The notes under the pieces were generated by a model that was not told where the DNA came from, made no database searches, and was given only the letters and a program-made list of their open reading frames with translations. A stretch of 64,000 nucleotides of DNA from Sinorhizobium glycinis (GTDB taxonomy: Bacteria > Pseudomonadota > Alphaproteobacteria > Rhizobiales > Rhizobiaceae): contig NZ_LPUX01000055.1 of NCBI RefSeq assembly GCF_001651865.1, forward strand, positions 1 through 64,000, written 5' to 3'. Position numbers and translations under genes: made by a program. This document shows, piece by piece, positions 53,975 through 63,658 of the stretch (position 1 is the first letter of the stretch; every line of letters begins with the position of its first letter).

Positions 53975-54943
53975 ATGTTTCGCGTAGCTTTGCTGGCCGC
54001 CACTCTTCTCGTACCGAGCATCGCAAATGCTCAAGCACTGCAGCAACAACCGCCTCTGGAGCAGAAGCTGGTCGACGGTTTCGAAGGCAAGGACTTTGCC
54101 CCCGAGGGCGGCCTCTATTACCGCGAGAACTTCGAGCAGAGCGCCGGCACCGTCGAGTTTCAGGGGGCGGTCAAACGGACGGGCAATGGCGGGCTGAAGC
54201 TCAGCGTGGTGCCGCATTGCCCGACCTCGAATGACGGCTGCAGCGAGCGGGCGGAAATCTGGGAAAAGACGGCGCTCCGCGTCCCCTATGACCGGGGCGT
54301 CTGGTACGGCTTCGCCGTCAAATTCGAAGACCCCATTCCGAGCGGTGACCACCGTTATCTTATCGCGCAGTGGAAGCGCGAGATCGATCCCGGCGCCGAC
54401 GGGGATTTCAGCCCCTTTCTGGCGCTGCGCATGGACCTCGGAAAGCTCTTCGCCACGATCGAGACCAATTACCAGCCGCCGGTTTCCACGGCGCCGGAGG
54501 GTACACCGGCCCGCTGCGGGCCGGGTGAGGTACCGGCCTGGGCCAGGCCCGACGTCAATCAGGTGCGCATCCTGGTTGCCACGGATCCAAACTGGACGCC
54601 GCAGGACAGTAGCCTTTTCAACTCCTGCACGAAGGCGGTGACGGTCACCGATCACGGCAACCCGCTCCCCGAGCCGAATTCCGGCTGGATCGATTTCGCG
54701 ATCTTCACCAAGCCCGGGCCGGACGGTACGGGGCACATCGAGCTGTTTGCCAACGGTAAGCCGGTCATAACGGTCAAGGGCCATATCGGCCATGCCGACA
54801 AGGGGCTCGGAGAGAATCAGTATTTCAAGTTCGGCCCCTATCGCGCCGCCGACACCACCGACTGGACGCTCTACTACGACGACTTCCGCCGCTCACCGCG
54901 CTGCGCCGATGTCCTGACAAACGGCGTTTGTCCCTTTCCCTGA
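53975..54943 (+). CDS. Secreted heparin-lyase-like polysaccharide lyase
   Basis: 322 residues with a signal peptide (MFRVALLAATLLVPSIANAQA). The mature part matches the heparin lyase I/glucuronan lyase fold (jelly roll): YYRENFEQSAGTVEFQGAVKR, CSERAEIWEKTALRVPYDRGVWYGFAVKFED, RYLIAQWKREIDP and a C-terminal TTDWTLYYDDFRRSPRC. Cys residues form likely disulfides. It may trim a uronate-containing polymer during export, fitting the UDP-sugar dehydrogenase upstream. It shares an operon with the cyclase (seven-base gap). Confidence 0.8.
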   Translation: MFRVALLAATLLVPSIANAQALQQQPPLEQKLVDGFEGKDFAPEGGLYYRENFEQSAGTVEFQGAVKRTGNGGLKLSVVPHCPTSNDGCSERAEIWEKTALRVPYDRGVWYGFAVKFEDPIPSGDHRYLIAQWKREIDPGADGDFSPFLALRMDLGKLFATIETNYQPPVSTAPEGTPARCGPGEVPAWARPDVNQVRILVATDPNWTPQDSSLFNSCTKAVTVTDHGNPLPEPNSGWIDFAIFTKPGPDGTGHIELFANGKPVITVKGHIGHADKGLGENQYFKFGPYRAADTTDWTLYYDDFRRSPRCADVLTNGVCPFP

Positions 54944-55031
54944 GGTGCGGCCGCGACTTCCGAACCCCTCCTCGCAGCCGTCCGGTGGCGTGCTGGACAG
55001 CCTGCGGAAGCTAAGCTACTGTTTCGAATGG

Positions 55032-55124
55032 CGGACGCTACAGCGCCGCGGGGCTCGTCAAGGTCGCTGTGACACTTGAAATTGCTTGCATAGTACTCCG
55101 CCGAAGGCGGGGGTCATGCAGGAG
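55032..55124. repeat. Dispersed palindromic repeat, modules A+B (diverged)
   Basis: GGACGCTACAGCGCCGCGGG...AAGGTCGCTGTGACACTTGA then a hairpin CTCCGCCGAAGGCGGGGG and CATGCAG. It lies between the lyase-like gene and the peptide ABC operon, 24 bases from the ABC gene start. Confidence 0.6.
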
Positions 55125-55147
55125 GGGAATGAGGGTAGTGTGTTGCA

Positions 55148-57040
55148 ATGACATCAGGAGCGGACCTGTTAAGGGTTGAGGGTCTGCGGATCACATTTTC
55201 CGTGCTTGGCGGCGAAGTGGAGGCCGTCCGGGGAGCCAATTTCAGGATTTTGCCGGGGAAGGTCACGGCGCTCGTCGGCGAGTCCGGTTCGGGCAAGTCG
55301 GCTATCAGCCAGGCGGTCATGGGCATCCTGCCGACCGTCGCGAGCGTGAGCGGCCGAGTTCTGTTCAACGATCCGGCGGCTGGCGCAAAGCCTGTCGACC
55401 TGCTTTCGCTCGAGACCGACGGGCGCGAGATTCAGGACATCCGCGGCGCAAGGATCAGCAAGATCTTCCAGGAGCCGATGACCTCGCTGTCGCCGCTCCA
55501 CACGATCGGCAACCAGATTTCCGAAGTGTTGAAGATCCACACCGAGGCGGACGCGGCCGAGCGGCGGGCGCGAACCGAGGAGCTTCTGGGTTATGTCGGC
55601 TTCGCCAATCCGAAGCGGGCCTATGACATGTACCCCTTCGAGCTTTCCGGCGGAATGCGGCAAAGGGCGATGATAGCCATGGCGCTGATCTGCCGCCCGG
55701 CACTGCTGATCGCCGACGAGCCGACAACGGCGCTCGACGTGACGGTGCAGGCGCAAATTCTGCAGTTGCTCCGCGAACTCCAGTCCAAGCTCAACATGGC
55801 CATGCTGCTGATCACGCATGACCTTGGCGTCGTCGCCAACATGGCCGACGAGGTCGTCGTCATCTATCACGGCGATATCGTCGAGGCGGGGCCGGTCGAC
55901 GCGATCTTCCGCAATCCGCAGCATCCCTATCTCAAGGGGCTGATGGCGGCCGTACCGCATTTCGACATGAAGCCGGGCGAAAGGCTGAAGGCGCTTCGCG
56001 AAGTGCCGGTCAAGGCAGGGACGCTTCTCGGAAGCCAGGAAGTCAGAAGGGCCGCCGGACCGGACGTCCTCGTCTCGGTCCGCAATTTGTGCAAGACGTT
56101 CTCGACGCGTTCGTCGGGCTGGTTCGGCAACGGCAGCACGTCGCGTCACCGCGCCGTCGACGATGTGAGCTTCGACATCCGCCGCGGCGAATGCCTGGGG
56201 CTGGTCGGCGAGAGCGGCTGCGGCAAGACGACCGTCAGCAAGATCCTGATGCGCGCGGTGACGCCGGACCAGGGTTCGGTCACCTTCGACGACGGGGAGG
56301 GCGCCGTCGACGTCCTGAAGCTCGATGGCGCCGAGCTCAAGGCTCTGCGCGCCAAGATCCAGATGGTCTTCCAGGATCCGGTCTCGTCGCTTTCGCCGCG
56401 CATGACGGTGAAGAACATCCTCAGCGAACCGCTCGAGATCCACGGGCGAGGCAACCCGAAGTCACGAGTCGAAACCGTCCGTTCCCTGTTGCAGGCGGTC
56501 GGCCTCGACCAGCGTTTCATCAATCGTTACCCGCACAGCTTCTCCGGCGGTCAGCGGCAGCGCATCGGCATCGCCCGGGCACTTGCGCTCGTGCCGCAGC
56601 TGCTGATCTGCGACGAGCCCGTTTCGGCTCTCGATGTCTCCGTTCAGGCCCAGATCCTCAACCTCCTCAAGGATCTGCAGAAGGAACTCGGCCTGACGAT
56701 GTTGTTCATCTCCCACAACCTCGCGGTGGTCGACTACATGGCGGACCGGATCGCCGTCATGTGTTCGGGGCGGATCGTCGAGCTCGCACCGCGCGAGGTG
56801 CTGATGCGCAATCCGGTACATCCCTATACGAAATCGCTGCTGGCAGCCGTGCCCTATCCCGATCTGGATCGGAAACTCGATTTCGACGCGCTCCAGGCGA
56901 GCGGGTGCTCCGACCAGAGTCAATGGGGAGCGCAATTCTGGGACGGCGGCGAGGAGAACGCGCTCTTTCCGGCCGATCTTGGCGGCGGTCACTATGTGCT
57001 CGCCAGGAAATCGGCAGATGCAAGGGAGTTACGCTCGTGA
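55148..57040 (+). CDS. yejF-like: Dipeptide/oligopeptide ABC transporter ATPase, two fused nucleotide-binding domains (YejF-like)
   Basis: 630 residues. First domain: Walker [13 protein letters not shown] near residue 43, signature [16 protein letters not shown], Walker [13 protein letters not shown]. Second domain: [15 protein letters not shown] near 354, [28 protein letters not shown]. Both carry oligo_HPY-type C-terminal segments ([24 protein letters not shown]). It powers a complete importer encoded in the order ATPase, binding protein, permease, permease, all overlapping or nearly so. Substrate could be peptides, opines or glyco-peptides. Confidence 0.92.
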   Translation: MTSGADLLRVEGLRITFSVLGGEVEAVRGANFRILPGKVTALVGESGSGKSAISQAVMGILPTVASVSGRVLFNDPAAGAKPVDLLSLETDGREIQDIRGARISKIFQEPMTSLSPLHTIGNQISEVLKIHTEADAAERRARTEELLGYVGFANPKRAYDMYPFELSGGMRQRAMIAMALICRPALLIADEPTTALDVTVQAQILQLLRELQSKLNMAMLLITHDLGVVANMADEVVVIYHGDIVEAGPVDAIFRNPQHPYLKGLMAAVPHFDMKPGERLKALREVPVKAGTLLGSQEVRRAAGPDVLVSVRNLCKTFSTRSSGWFGNGSTSRHRAVDDVSFDIRRGECLGLVGESGCGKTTVSKILMRAVTPDQGSVTFDDGEGAVDVLKLDGAELKALRAKIQMVFQDPVSSLSPRMTVKNILSEPLEIHGRGNPKSRVETVRSLLQAVGLDQRFINRYPHSFSGGQRQRIGIARALALVPQLLICDEPVSALDVSVQAQILNLLKDLQKELGLTMLFISHNLAVVDYMADRIAVMCSGRIVELAPREVLMRNPVHPYTKSLLAAVPYPDLDRKLDFDALQASGCSDQSQWGAQFWDGGEENALFPADLGGGHYVLARKSADARELRS

Positions 57041-58938
57041 TTACCCGAAGAACAGCACTCGCCATTCTCGCTTCAACCGCCCTGCCGAGGGTCCTGCTCG
57101 CCGCAGCCGGCGGAGCCGACGCCCTGGCGCCGCTTGTCGCAGAAGGCAAGCTTCCGCCGCTCAGCGAACGACTGCCGAAAACGCCCCGCGTGATCAACGT
57201 CGCGGCGATGGGGAGACAACCCGGCCGGCATGGCGGGACGATTCGCAGCCTCATCGGCAGCGCCAAGGACATTCGCCTGATGACGATCTACGGCTATGCG
57301 CGGCTGGTCGGCTACGATGCGGCGCTCAACCTCCACCCGGACGTTCTCGAGCGCTATGAGACCGTCGAGGACCGGATCTTCACCTTTCATCTGCGCGAAG
57401 GGCACAAGTGGTCGGACGGCACTCCGCTGACGACCGAGGACTTCCGCTACTGCTTCGAGGACGTGCTGCTCAACGAGGACCTGTCGCCTGCGGGCCTGCC
57501 GACGGCGATGGTCATGGATGGCGAGGCGGCGAAGTTCGAAATCCTCGACGAGCGCACGCTGCGCTACTCCTGGCCGATGCCAAATCCGGACTTCCTGCAG
57601 AAGCTGGCGGCGCCGCAGCCGCTGGTTCTCGCCATGCCCTCCGCTTATCTCAAGCAGTTCCACGAGAAGTATCAGGAAGAGGACAAGCTGAAGGCGCTCA
57701 TGAAGGAGGAGAGGGTCAAGAAGTGGCACCAGCTCCACCAGCGCATGGCGCGCTCCTACAGGCCGGAGAACCCGGACCTGCCCACCCTCGATCCGTGGCG
57801 CAACACGACGCCGCTGCCGGCCGAACAGTTCGTCTTCGAGCGCAATCCGTACTTCCACCGCGTCGACGAAAACGGCCTGCAGCTGCCTTACATCGACAAA
57901 TTCGTGTTGAGCGTCAGTTCATCGGCGCTCATCCCGGCAAAGACGGGCACGGGCGAAAGCGACCTGCAGGCGGCGGGGATCGACTTCGTCGACTATACGT
58001 ACCTGAAAGACGCCGAGAAGCGTTATCCCGTGAAGGTCAAATTGTGGAAGAAAACGTCCGGCTCCCGCCTGGCACTGCTTCCCAACCTGAATTGCGCCGA
58101 TCCGGTCTGGCGGGCGCTCTTGAGAGACGCGCGGGTCCGCCGGGCCCTGTCGCTGGCGATCGACAGGCGCGAGATCAACTTGGCGGTCTTCTACGGGCTG
58201 ACGAAGGAGAGCGCCGACACGGTCCTGCCGGATAGTCCGCTGTTCCGTCCGGAATTCGCGAGTGCCTGGATCGCCCATGATCCGGACCAGGCCAACGCAC
58301 TGCTCGATCAGGCTGGACTTGCCAAGCGCGACGGCGACGGGATCCGCATCCTTCCCGATGGCCGCAGGGCGCAGATCGTCGTGGAAACGCCTGGCGAAAG
58401 CACGCTCGATACGGATGTGCTGCAGCTCATCACCGACTACTGGCAGAAGGTCGGCATTTCGCTCTTCATACGCACCTCGCAGCGCGATACCTTCCGCAGC
58501 CGGGCGGTCGGCGGCGAAATCATCATGTCCATGTGGTTCGGCATCGACAACGGCGTGCCGACGGCGGACATGAACCCAGGGCAACTCGCGCCGACAGCCG
58601 ACGATCAGCTGCAATGGCCGGTCTGGGGCCTGAACTATATTTCCCATGGGGAGATGGGCGAGACCCCCGACCTGGAGCCGGTCGTCGAGCTGCTCGCCCT
58701 GCTCAAGCGCTGGCGGCATTCCGCAGACGATGCCGAACGGGCGGACATCTGGAGGCAGATGCTGTCCATCTATACGGACCAGGTTTTTTCGATCGGCATC
58801 GTCAACAGTTCGTTTCAGCCGATTCTCGTCACGACGAAGCTGCGCAACATACCGGATGAGGCGCTTTGGGGCTTCGACCCGACGAGTTACTTCGGCGCCT
58901 ACAAGCCGGATACGTTCTGGCTGGAACAGGATAGCTGA
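57037..58938 (+). CDS. yejA-like: ABC transporter substrate-binding protein, family 5 (YejA/OppA-like)
   Basis: 633 residues. GTG start at 57037 overlaps the ATPase stop (GTGA) and has AAGGGAG upstream. The N-terminus [25 protein letters not shown] is a twin-Arg type signal. SBP_bac_5 landmarks: LRLMTIYGYARLVGYDAALNLHPDVLERYE, FHLREGHKWSDGTPLTTEDFRYCFEDVL, RDARVRRALSLAIDRREINLAVF. It captures a peptide or similar large solute in the periplasm for the permeases that follow. Confidence 0.9.
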   Translation: MITRRTALAILASTALPRVLLAAAGGADALAPLVAEGKLPPLSERLPKTPRVINVAAMGRQPGRHGGTIRSLIGSAKDIRLMTIYGYARLVGYDAALNLHPDVLERYETVEDRIFTFHLREGHKWSDGTPLTTEDFRYCFEDVLLNEDLSPAGLPTAMVMDGEAAKFEILDERTLRYSWPMPNPDFLQKLAAPQPLVLAMPSAYLKQFHEKYQEEDKLKALMKEERVKKWHQLHQRMARSYRPENPDLPTLDPWRNTTPLPAEQFVFERNPYFHRVDENGLQLPYIDKFVLSVSSSALIPAKTGTGESDLQAAGIDFVDYTYLKDAEKRYPVKVKLWKKTSGSRLALLPNLNCADPVWRALLRDARVRRALSLAIDRREINLAVFYGLTKESADTVLPDSPLFRPEFASAWIAHDPDQANALLDQAGLAKRDGDGIRILPDGRRAQIVVETPGESTLDTDVLQLITDYWQKVGISLFIRTSQRDTFRSRAVGGEIIMSMWFGIDNGVPTADMNPGQLAPTADDQLQWPVWGLNYISHGEMGETPDLEPVVELLALLKRWRHSADDAERADIWRQMLSIYTDQVFSIGIVNSSFQPILVTTKLRNIPDEALWGFDPTSYFGAYKPDTFWLEQDS

Positions 58939-58939
58939 G

Positions 58940-59938
58940 ATGCTGCGGTACATTCTCTGGCGCATCGCGGTGATGGTGCCGACCCTGCTCATCATCTCGG
59001 CGCTCGTCTTCACCATCATCGAGCTGCCGCCGGGCGACTATTTCGAAAGCTACATCGCCGAGCTCAGGGCGCAGGGCGAAGGCGTCGACATGGAGCAGAT
59101 CGATTCTCTTAGGCAGCAATACGGCTTCGACCAGCCGCCGCTGCTGCGCTACGTCTATTGGGTCGGCGGCATGCTGCAGGGCGACTTCGGCTATTCCTTC
59201 GAATATGAACTGCCGGTGAGCGAGGTCGTCGGCGACCGGCTGTGGCTGACGATCCTGGTGTCGTTCTTCACGATCATGTTCACCTGGATCATCGCCTTCC
59301 CGATCGGCATCTTTGCGGCGACGAACCAGTACAGCTGGGGCGATTATGGGCTTTCGCTCATAGGTCTCATCGGCATCGCCATCCCGAACTTCATGCTCGC
59401 GCTGATCCTCATGTATTTCGCCAATATCTGGTTCGGCACGTCGATCGGCCATCTTATGGACCAGAAATACCTTTCCGAACCGATGAGCTGGGAGAAGGCG
59501 AAGTCGATTCTCGAACACATCTGGATTCCGGTCATCATCGTCGGCGCCGCGGGCACGGCCGGGATGATCCGGCGGCTGCGGGCCAACCTGCTCGACGAAC
59601 TGCAGAAGCAATATGTCGTGACCGCAAGGGCCAAGGGCCTCTCGCCGACGCGGACGCTCGTCAAATATCCGCTGCGCATGGCGCTCAACTTCTTCATCTC
59701 CGACATCGGCTCGATCCTGCCGGCGATCATCTCGGGGGCGGAGATCACCGCGATCGTGCTGTCGCTCGAGACCACCGGGCCGATGCTGATCAAGGCGCTG
59801 CAGAGCCAGGACATGTATCTTGCCGGCTCGTTCCTGATGTTTCTGGCGTTCCTCACCGTGATCGGCGTCCTGATTTCCGATCTGGCGCTCGCCGTCCTCG
59901 ACCCCAGAATCCGCCTGCAAGGCAGGAGCACCAAGTGA
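58940..59938 (+). CDS. yejB-like: ABC transporter permease (YejB/DppB-like)
   Basis: 332 residues from the ATG at 58940, one base past the binding-protein stop (TGAG ATG). First membrane segment RYILWRIAVMVPTLLIISALVFTIIE, later TILVSFFTIMFTWIIAFPIGIF, and the coupling loop KQYVVTARAKGLSPTRTLVKYPLRMAL (EAA-type). It pairs with the permease at 59935. Confidence 0.92.
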   Translation: MLRYILWRIAVMVPTLLIISALVFTIIELPPGDYFESYIAELRAQGEGVDMEQIDSLRQQYGFDQPPLLRYVYWVGGMLQGDFGYSFEYELPVSEVVGDRLWLTILVSFFTIMFTWIIAFPIGIFAATNQYSWGDYGLSLIGLIGIAIPNFMLALILMYFANIWFGTSIGHLMDQKYLSEPMSWEKAKSILEHIWIPVIIVGAAGTAGMIRRLRANLLDELQKQYVVTARAKGLSPTRTLVKYPLRMALNFFISDIGSILPAIISGAEITAIVLSLETTGPMLIKALQSQDMYLAGSFLMFLAFLTVIGVLISDLALAVLDPRIRLQGRSTK

Positions 59939-61110
59939 CGTCACCGATTCCTGCCCCCGGCGAGCCGCTACCGCATTACGTGTCGACCGCCCCCTTCGAT
60001 CCCTATTCCGTCGAGGTGATGACGGAGGAGCAGGTGCGCGTCAATCAGGCGTCGCAGCTGCGGCTGATGTGGTGGAAGTTCAAGCGGCATCGGGTTGCGC
60101 TGGTGTCCGGCATCTTCCTGGCGGTGCTCTACGGCATGATCCTCATCTGCGAGTTCCTGGCGCCCTACAACCTGCACACGCGCAACATGGATTTCATCTA
60201 CGCGCCTCCGCAGCGGGTGCATTTCATCCATGAGGGGGACTTCGTCGGCCCGTTCGTCTACGGGCGGACGATGCAGCTCGACATGGATACGCTGAAGCGG
60301 AACTACTCGGACAACCCCGCCGACATCCAGCCGGTCCGCTTCTTCTGTCGCGGCGACGGCTATCGCTTCTGGGGCCTGTTCGAAAGTGACCTGCATCTGG
60401 TCTGCCCTGCGCAGAATGGCCAGCTGTTCCTGCTCGGCAGCGACAGACTTGGGCGCGACGTGCTGTCGCGCATCATCTACGGCGCGCGGATTTCGCTCAC
60501 GATCGGACTGCTCGGCATTACCGTGAGTTTCGTGCTCGGCATCGTGATCGGCGGCCTTGCCGGCTATCATGGCGGGGTGTTCGACCTTGTCGTGCAGCGG
60601 TTGATCGAAGTTCTCCAGTCGATACCGAGCATTCCGCTCTGGCTTTCGCTGGCGGCGATCATGCCGGCGACATGGAGCCCGATCCTCATCTATCTCGGCA
60701 TAACCGTCATCCTCGGCCTTCTCGATTGGACCGGCCTGGCGCGTGCCGTCCGCTCGAAGCTCCTTGCGCTCCGGGAAGAGGACTACGTGCTCGCCGCCCA
60801 GTTGATGGGCGCGAAAAGCAGCCGCATCATCGGCCGGCATCTCGTGCCGGGCTTCATGTCGCATCTGATCGCGACGGCGACGATCTCGATTCCGGGCATG
60901 ATTCTCGGAGAGACGGCGCTCAGCTTTCTCGGCCTCGGGCTGCGCCCGCCGATCACGAGCTGGGGCATCCTGCTGACCGAGGCAAAGAGCGTCAGCGTGA
61001 TTGCCTTCTATCCATGGCTACTGTTTCCGACTATACCAGTCATTCTTGTAATATTGGCGTTCAACTTCCTGGGAGACGGGTTGCGCGACGCCGCAGATCC
61101 CTACAAATAG
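59935..61110 (+). CDS. yejE-like: ABC transporter permease (YejE/DppC-like)
   Basis: 391 residues; GTG start overlaps the previous stop (GTGA) with AGGAG six bases upstream. An N-terminal cytoplasmic stretch, one membrane segment (VALVSGIFLAVLYGMILICEFLAP), and a large periplasmic insert of about 110 residues (including NPADIQPVRFFCRGDGYRFWGLF) precede the permease core with LGSDRLGRDVLSRIIYGARISL and EEDYVLAAQLMGAKSSRIIGRHLVP. The long insert is typical of YejE. Last gene of the importer. Confidence 0.92.
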   Translation: MTSPIPAPGEPLPHYVSTAPFDPYSVEVMTEEQVRVNQASQLRLMWWKFKRHRVALVSGIFLAVLYGMILICEFLAPYNLHTRNMDFIYAPPQRVHFIHEGDFVGPFVYGRTMQLDMDTLKRNYSDNPADIQPVRFFCRGDGYRFWGLFESDLHLVCPAQNGQLFLLGSDRLGRDVLSRIIYGARISLTIGLLGITVSFVLGIVIGGLAGYHGGVFDLVVQRLIEVLQSIPSIPLWLSLAAIMPATWSPILIYLGITVILGLLDWTGLARAVRSKLLALREEDYVLAAQLMGAKSSRIIGRHLVPGFMSHLIATATISIPGMILGETALSFLGLGLRPPITSWGILLTEAKSVSVIAFYPWLLFPTIPVILVILAFNFLGDGLRDAADPYK

Positions 61111-61188
61111 CCCCCGTGTCGCCGCTCGATCCCAAGCAGGCGCTGCAGCGGAATTGGCGTTTCCACGTATGAGAGAAAGGTTCTTCGT

Positions 61189-62403
61189 ATGGTACGGCGC
61201 TTCGAAGATGCCCGGATTCTCATGTACAGCCATGATACCTTCGGCCTTGGTCATCTCAGACGCTGTCGCGCCATCGCCCATGCGCTCGTGGAGGACTACA
61301 GCGGCCTGCAGGTGCTGATCATTTCCGGGGCGACCATCGCCGGCGCCTTCGACTATCGGGCGCGCGTCGATTTCGTGAAGATCCCCAGCGTCATCAAGCT
61401 GAGGAATGGCGAATACACGTCGCTCGACCGCCACATCGACCTGCATGAGACGCTGAAGATGCGTCAGTCGATCATTCGCTCGACCGCCGAGACCTTCAAG
61501 CCTGACATCTTCATCGTCGACAAGGAGCCGATGGGCCTGCGCGGCGAGGTCGAGGACACGTTGACCTATCTGAAGATGCACGGGACCAGATTGGTTCTAG
61601 GGCTTCGGGAAATCATGGATGCGCCGCACCTGCTCGAAGAAGAGTGGAAACGCCGCGACACGATGCGCAAGATCGAGCAGTTCTACGATTCGATCTGGGT
61701 CTACGGCCCCCCGGATTTCTACGACCCGCTGGTCGGCCTCGACGTGCCGGCGGCGGTGCGCGATCGAATGAATTTCGTAGGCTTCCTGCAGAGAAGTGTT
61801 CCGCACGACGGATTGCCCGATCACAAGCCGGAGGGCGACTATATTCTCGTCACCACCGGCGGGGGCGGCGATGGCGCCGAGCTCATCCATAACGTCATCC
61901 ATGCCTATCAGCAGGATCCGAGCCTCAAGCATGATGCCCTTGTGGTCCTCGGCCCCTATATGCCCGCCAAGCAGCGCAACAAGCTGATCCGGAAGGGCAG
62001 CCGTATCCCTTTCATCAAGATCATCGAGTTCGACAACCGGATGGAGGAACTGGTCGCGGGTGCCCGCGGCGTCGTATCGATGGGCGGTTACAATACCTAT
62101 TGCGAGATCCTGTCCTTCGACAAGCCGGCGCTGATCGTGCCGCGCCTGCAGCCACGCGAGGAACAGCTGATCCGGGCGCGGCGCGCGTCCGAACTCGGCC
62201 TTGTCGACATGTTGCTGCCCCACGAGGCGGAGGATCCGTTGCGCTTTGCAGAGGCACTCAGGGCCCTGCCACAGCGTGCGGCACCGTCGCGCAACAAAAA
62301 CGGCCTGAGGCTCGAAGGCCTTGTCCATATATCCGAGACTGTCGGAGCATGGCTCGATCACCGGTCCAAGGAACACCTGAGCGTCGTCAAGCAGACAAGC
62401 TGA
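61189..62403 (+). CDS. MurG-like glycosyltransferase (family 28 type)
   Basis: 404 residues, AGAAAGG upstream. N-terminal motif MYSHDTFGLGHLRRCRAIAHALVE near residue 12-35 (G-x-GH-x-x-R as in GT28/UDP-sugar transferases), DIFIVDKEPMGLRGEV in the middle, and YILVTTGGGGDGAEL and GVVSMGGYNTYCEILSFDKPALIVPR of the donor-binding domain. It starts a three-gene set of glycosyltransferases at the right end; all are co-directional and close together. Acceptor unknown. Confidence 0.85.
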   Translation: MVRRFEDARILMYSHDTFGLGHLRRCRAIAHALVEDYSGLQVLIISGATIAGAFDYRARVDFVKIPSVIKLRNGEYTSLDRHIDLHETLKMRQSIIRSTAETFKPDIFIVDKEPMGLRGEVEDTLTYLKMHGTRLVLGLREIMDAPHLLEEEWKRRDTMRKIEQFYDSIWVYGPPDFYDPLVGLDVPAAVRDRMNFVGFLQRSVPHDGLPDHKPEGDYILVTTGGGGDGAELIHNVIHAYQQDPSLKHDALVVLGPYMPAKQRNKLIRKGSRIPFIKIIEFDNRMEELVAGARGVVSMGGYNTYCEILSFDKPALIVPRLQPREEQLIRARRASELGLVDMLLPHEAEDPLRFAEALRALPQRAAPSRNKNGLRLEGLVHISETVGAWLDHRSKEHLSVVKQTS

Positions 62404-62410
62404 AATACCC

Positions 62411-63658
62411 GTGCCGCAAACTCGAAAGATCGCCGTTGTCCTGAAGGGCTATCCACGCCTCTCCGAGACCTTCATTGCCCAGGAACTGTTGGGCCTCGAA
62501 AGGGCAGGGCACGACCTCGTCCTCGTTGCGCTGCGGCGTCCGACCGACGTGAAGCGCCACCCCGTTCATGACGAGATCCGCGCCAAGGTGTTCTATCTGC
62601 CGGAATACCTGCATGACGAGCCATGGCGGGTGTTTCGTTCGCTGTTGAAGTCGCTGCCCAAGCCCGGCTTCTGGCAGGCTCTGGTTCCCTTCCTTCGGGA
62701 TCTTCGTCGTGACTGGACGCGCAACCGCTTCCGCCGTTTCGGCCAGGCGCTGGTGCTCGTCGCCGAGTGGCCCGAGGGCGCCCGCTGGTTGCACGCGCAT
62801 TTCATTCATACGCCGGCCTCGGTTACGGCCTATGCGAGCATCATGGCCGGTGTCCCATGGACCTGCTCGGCGCACGCCAAGGACATCTGGACCTCTTCGG
62901 ATTGGGAGCTGTCGGAAAAGCTCGCGCGCGCCTGCTGGACGGTGACCTGCACGCGCAGCGGCTACGAGCACCTCAAGAGCCTGGCGGCCGAGACATGCCG
63001 GGTGCATCTGAGCTATCACGGCCTCGATCTCGATCGCTTCCCGAGCTTCGAAGGCGATCATTCCAACCGCGACGGATCAGATCCGAGCGATCCGGTGCGG
63101 ATCGTCAGCGTCGGGCGCGCCGTCGCCAAGAAGGGCTACGACGTTCTCCTCAAGGCGCTGTCGTTGCTGCCCGAAGACCTCAGCTGGCGCTTCGAGCATA
63201 TCGGCGCAGGCGATCTGACCAAGGACCTTCGGTTGCTCGCCGGCCATCTCGGCCTTGCCGAGCGTGTCGCCTGGCACGGCGCGCTCGATCAGAAGGACGT
63301 GCTCGCGCGCTATCGCGAGAGCGACATTTTCGCACTTGCCTGCCGTGTCGCGGTCGATGGCGATCGCGATGGACTGCCGAACGTGCTGGTCGAGGCATCG
63401 AGCCAGCGGCTTGCCTGTGTTTCGACGCGGGTATCCGGCATTCCGGAATTGCTGAACAATGACGAGAACGGCCTTGTGGTGCCGCCCGAGGATCCCCGCG
63501 CCCTCGCTGCAGCGCTCGAGCGGCTCATCCGCGACCCGGCCCTGCGCAGGAGGCTTGGCGCCGCGGCGGAAAGGCGCGTGCGAGCCGACTTCGATCATCA
63601 CTCGAGCGTCAGCCAGTTGAGCGGCCTTTTCAAAAGTGAATGGAGAAAGTATCCATGA
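62411..63658 (+). CDS. Glycosyltransferase family 4
   Basis: 415 residues, GTG start eight bases past the previous gene. N-domain RKIAVVLKGYPRLSETFIAQELLGLERAGHDL, ARWLHAHFIHTPASVTAYASIM, AHAKDIWTSSDWELSEKL; C-domain RIVSVGRAVAKKGYDVLLKALSLL and RDGLPNVLVEASSQRLACVSTRVSGIPELL. The SETF motif and AHAKDIW are typical of the colanic-acid WcaL-like branch. It overlaps the third glycosyltransferase by four bases. Confidence 0.88.
   Translation: MPQTRKIAVVLKGYPRLSETFIAQELLGLERAGHDLVLVALRRPTDVKRHPVHDEIRAKVFYLPEYLHDEPWRVFRSLLKSLPKPGFWQALVPFLRDLRRDWTRNRFRRFGQALVLVAEWPEGARWLHAHFIHTPASVTAYASIMAGVPWTCSAHAKDIWTSSDWELSEKLARACWTVTCTRSGYEHLKSLAAETCRVHLSYHGLDLDRFPSFEGDHSNRDGSDPSDPVRIVSVGRAVAKKGYDVLLKALSLLPEDLSWRFEHIGAGDLTKDLRLLAGHLGLAERVAWHGALDQKDVLARYRESDIFALACRVAVDGDRDGLPNVLVEASSQRLACVSTRVSGIPELLNNDENGLVVPPEDPRALAAALERLIRDPALRRRLGAAAERRVRADFDHHSSVSQLSGLFKSEWRKYP

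Noticed and set aside
4525-55124. Possible CRISPR array from recurring repeats
   Set aside because: The copies are kilobases apart, differ in module order and have no regular spacers; no cas genes are present.
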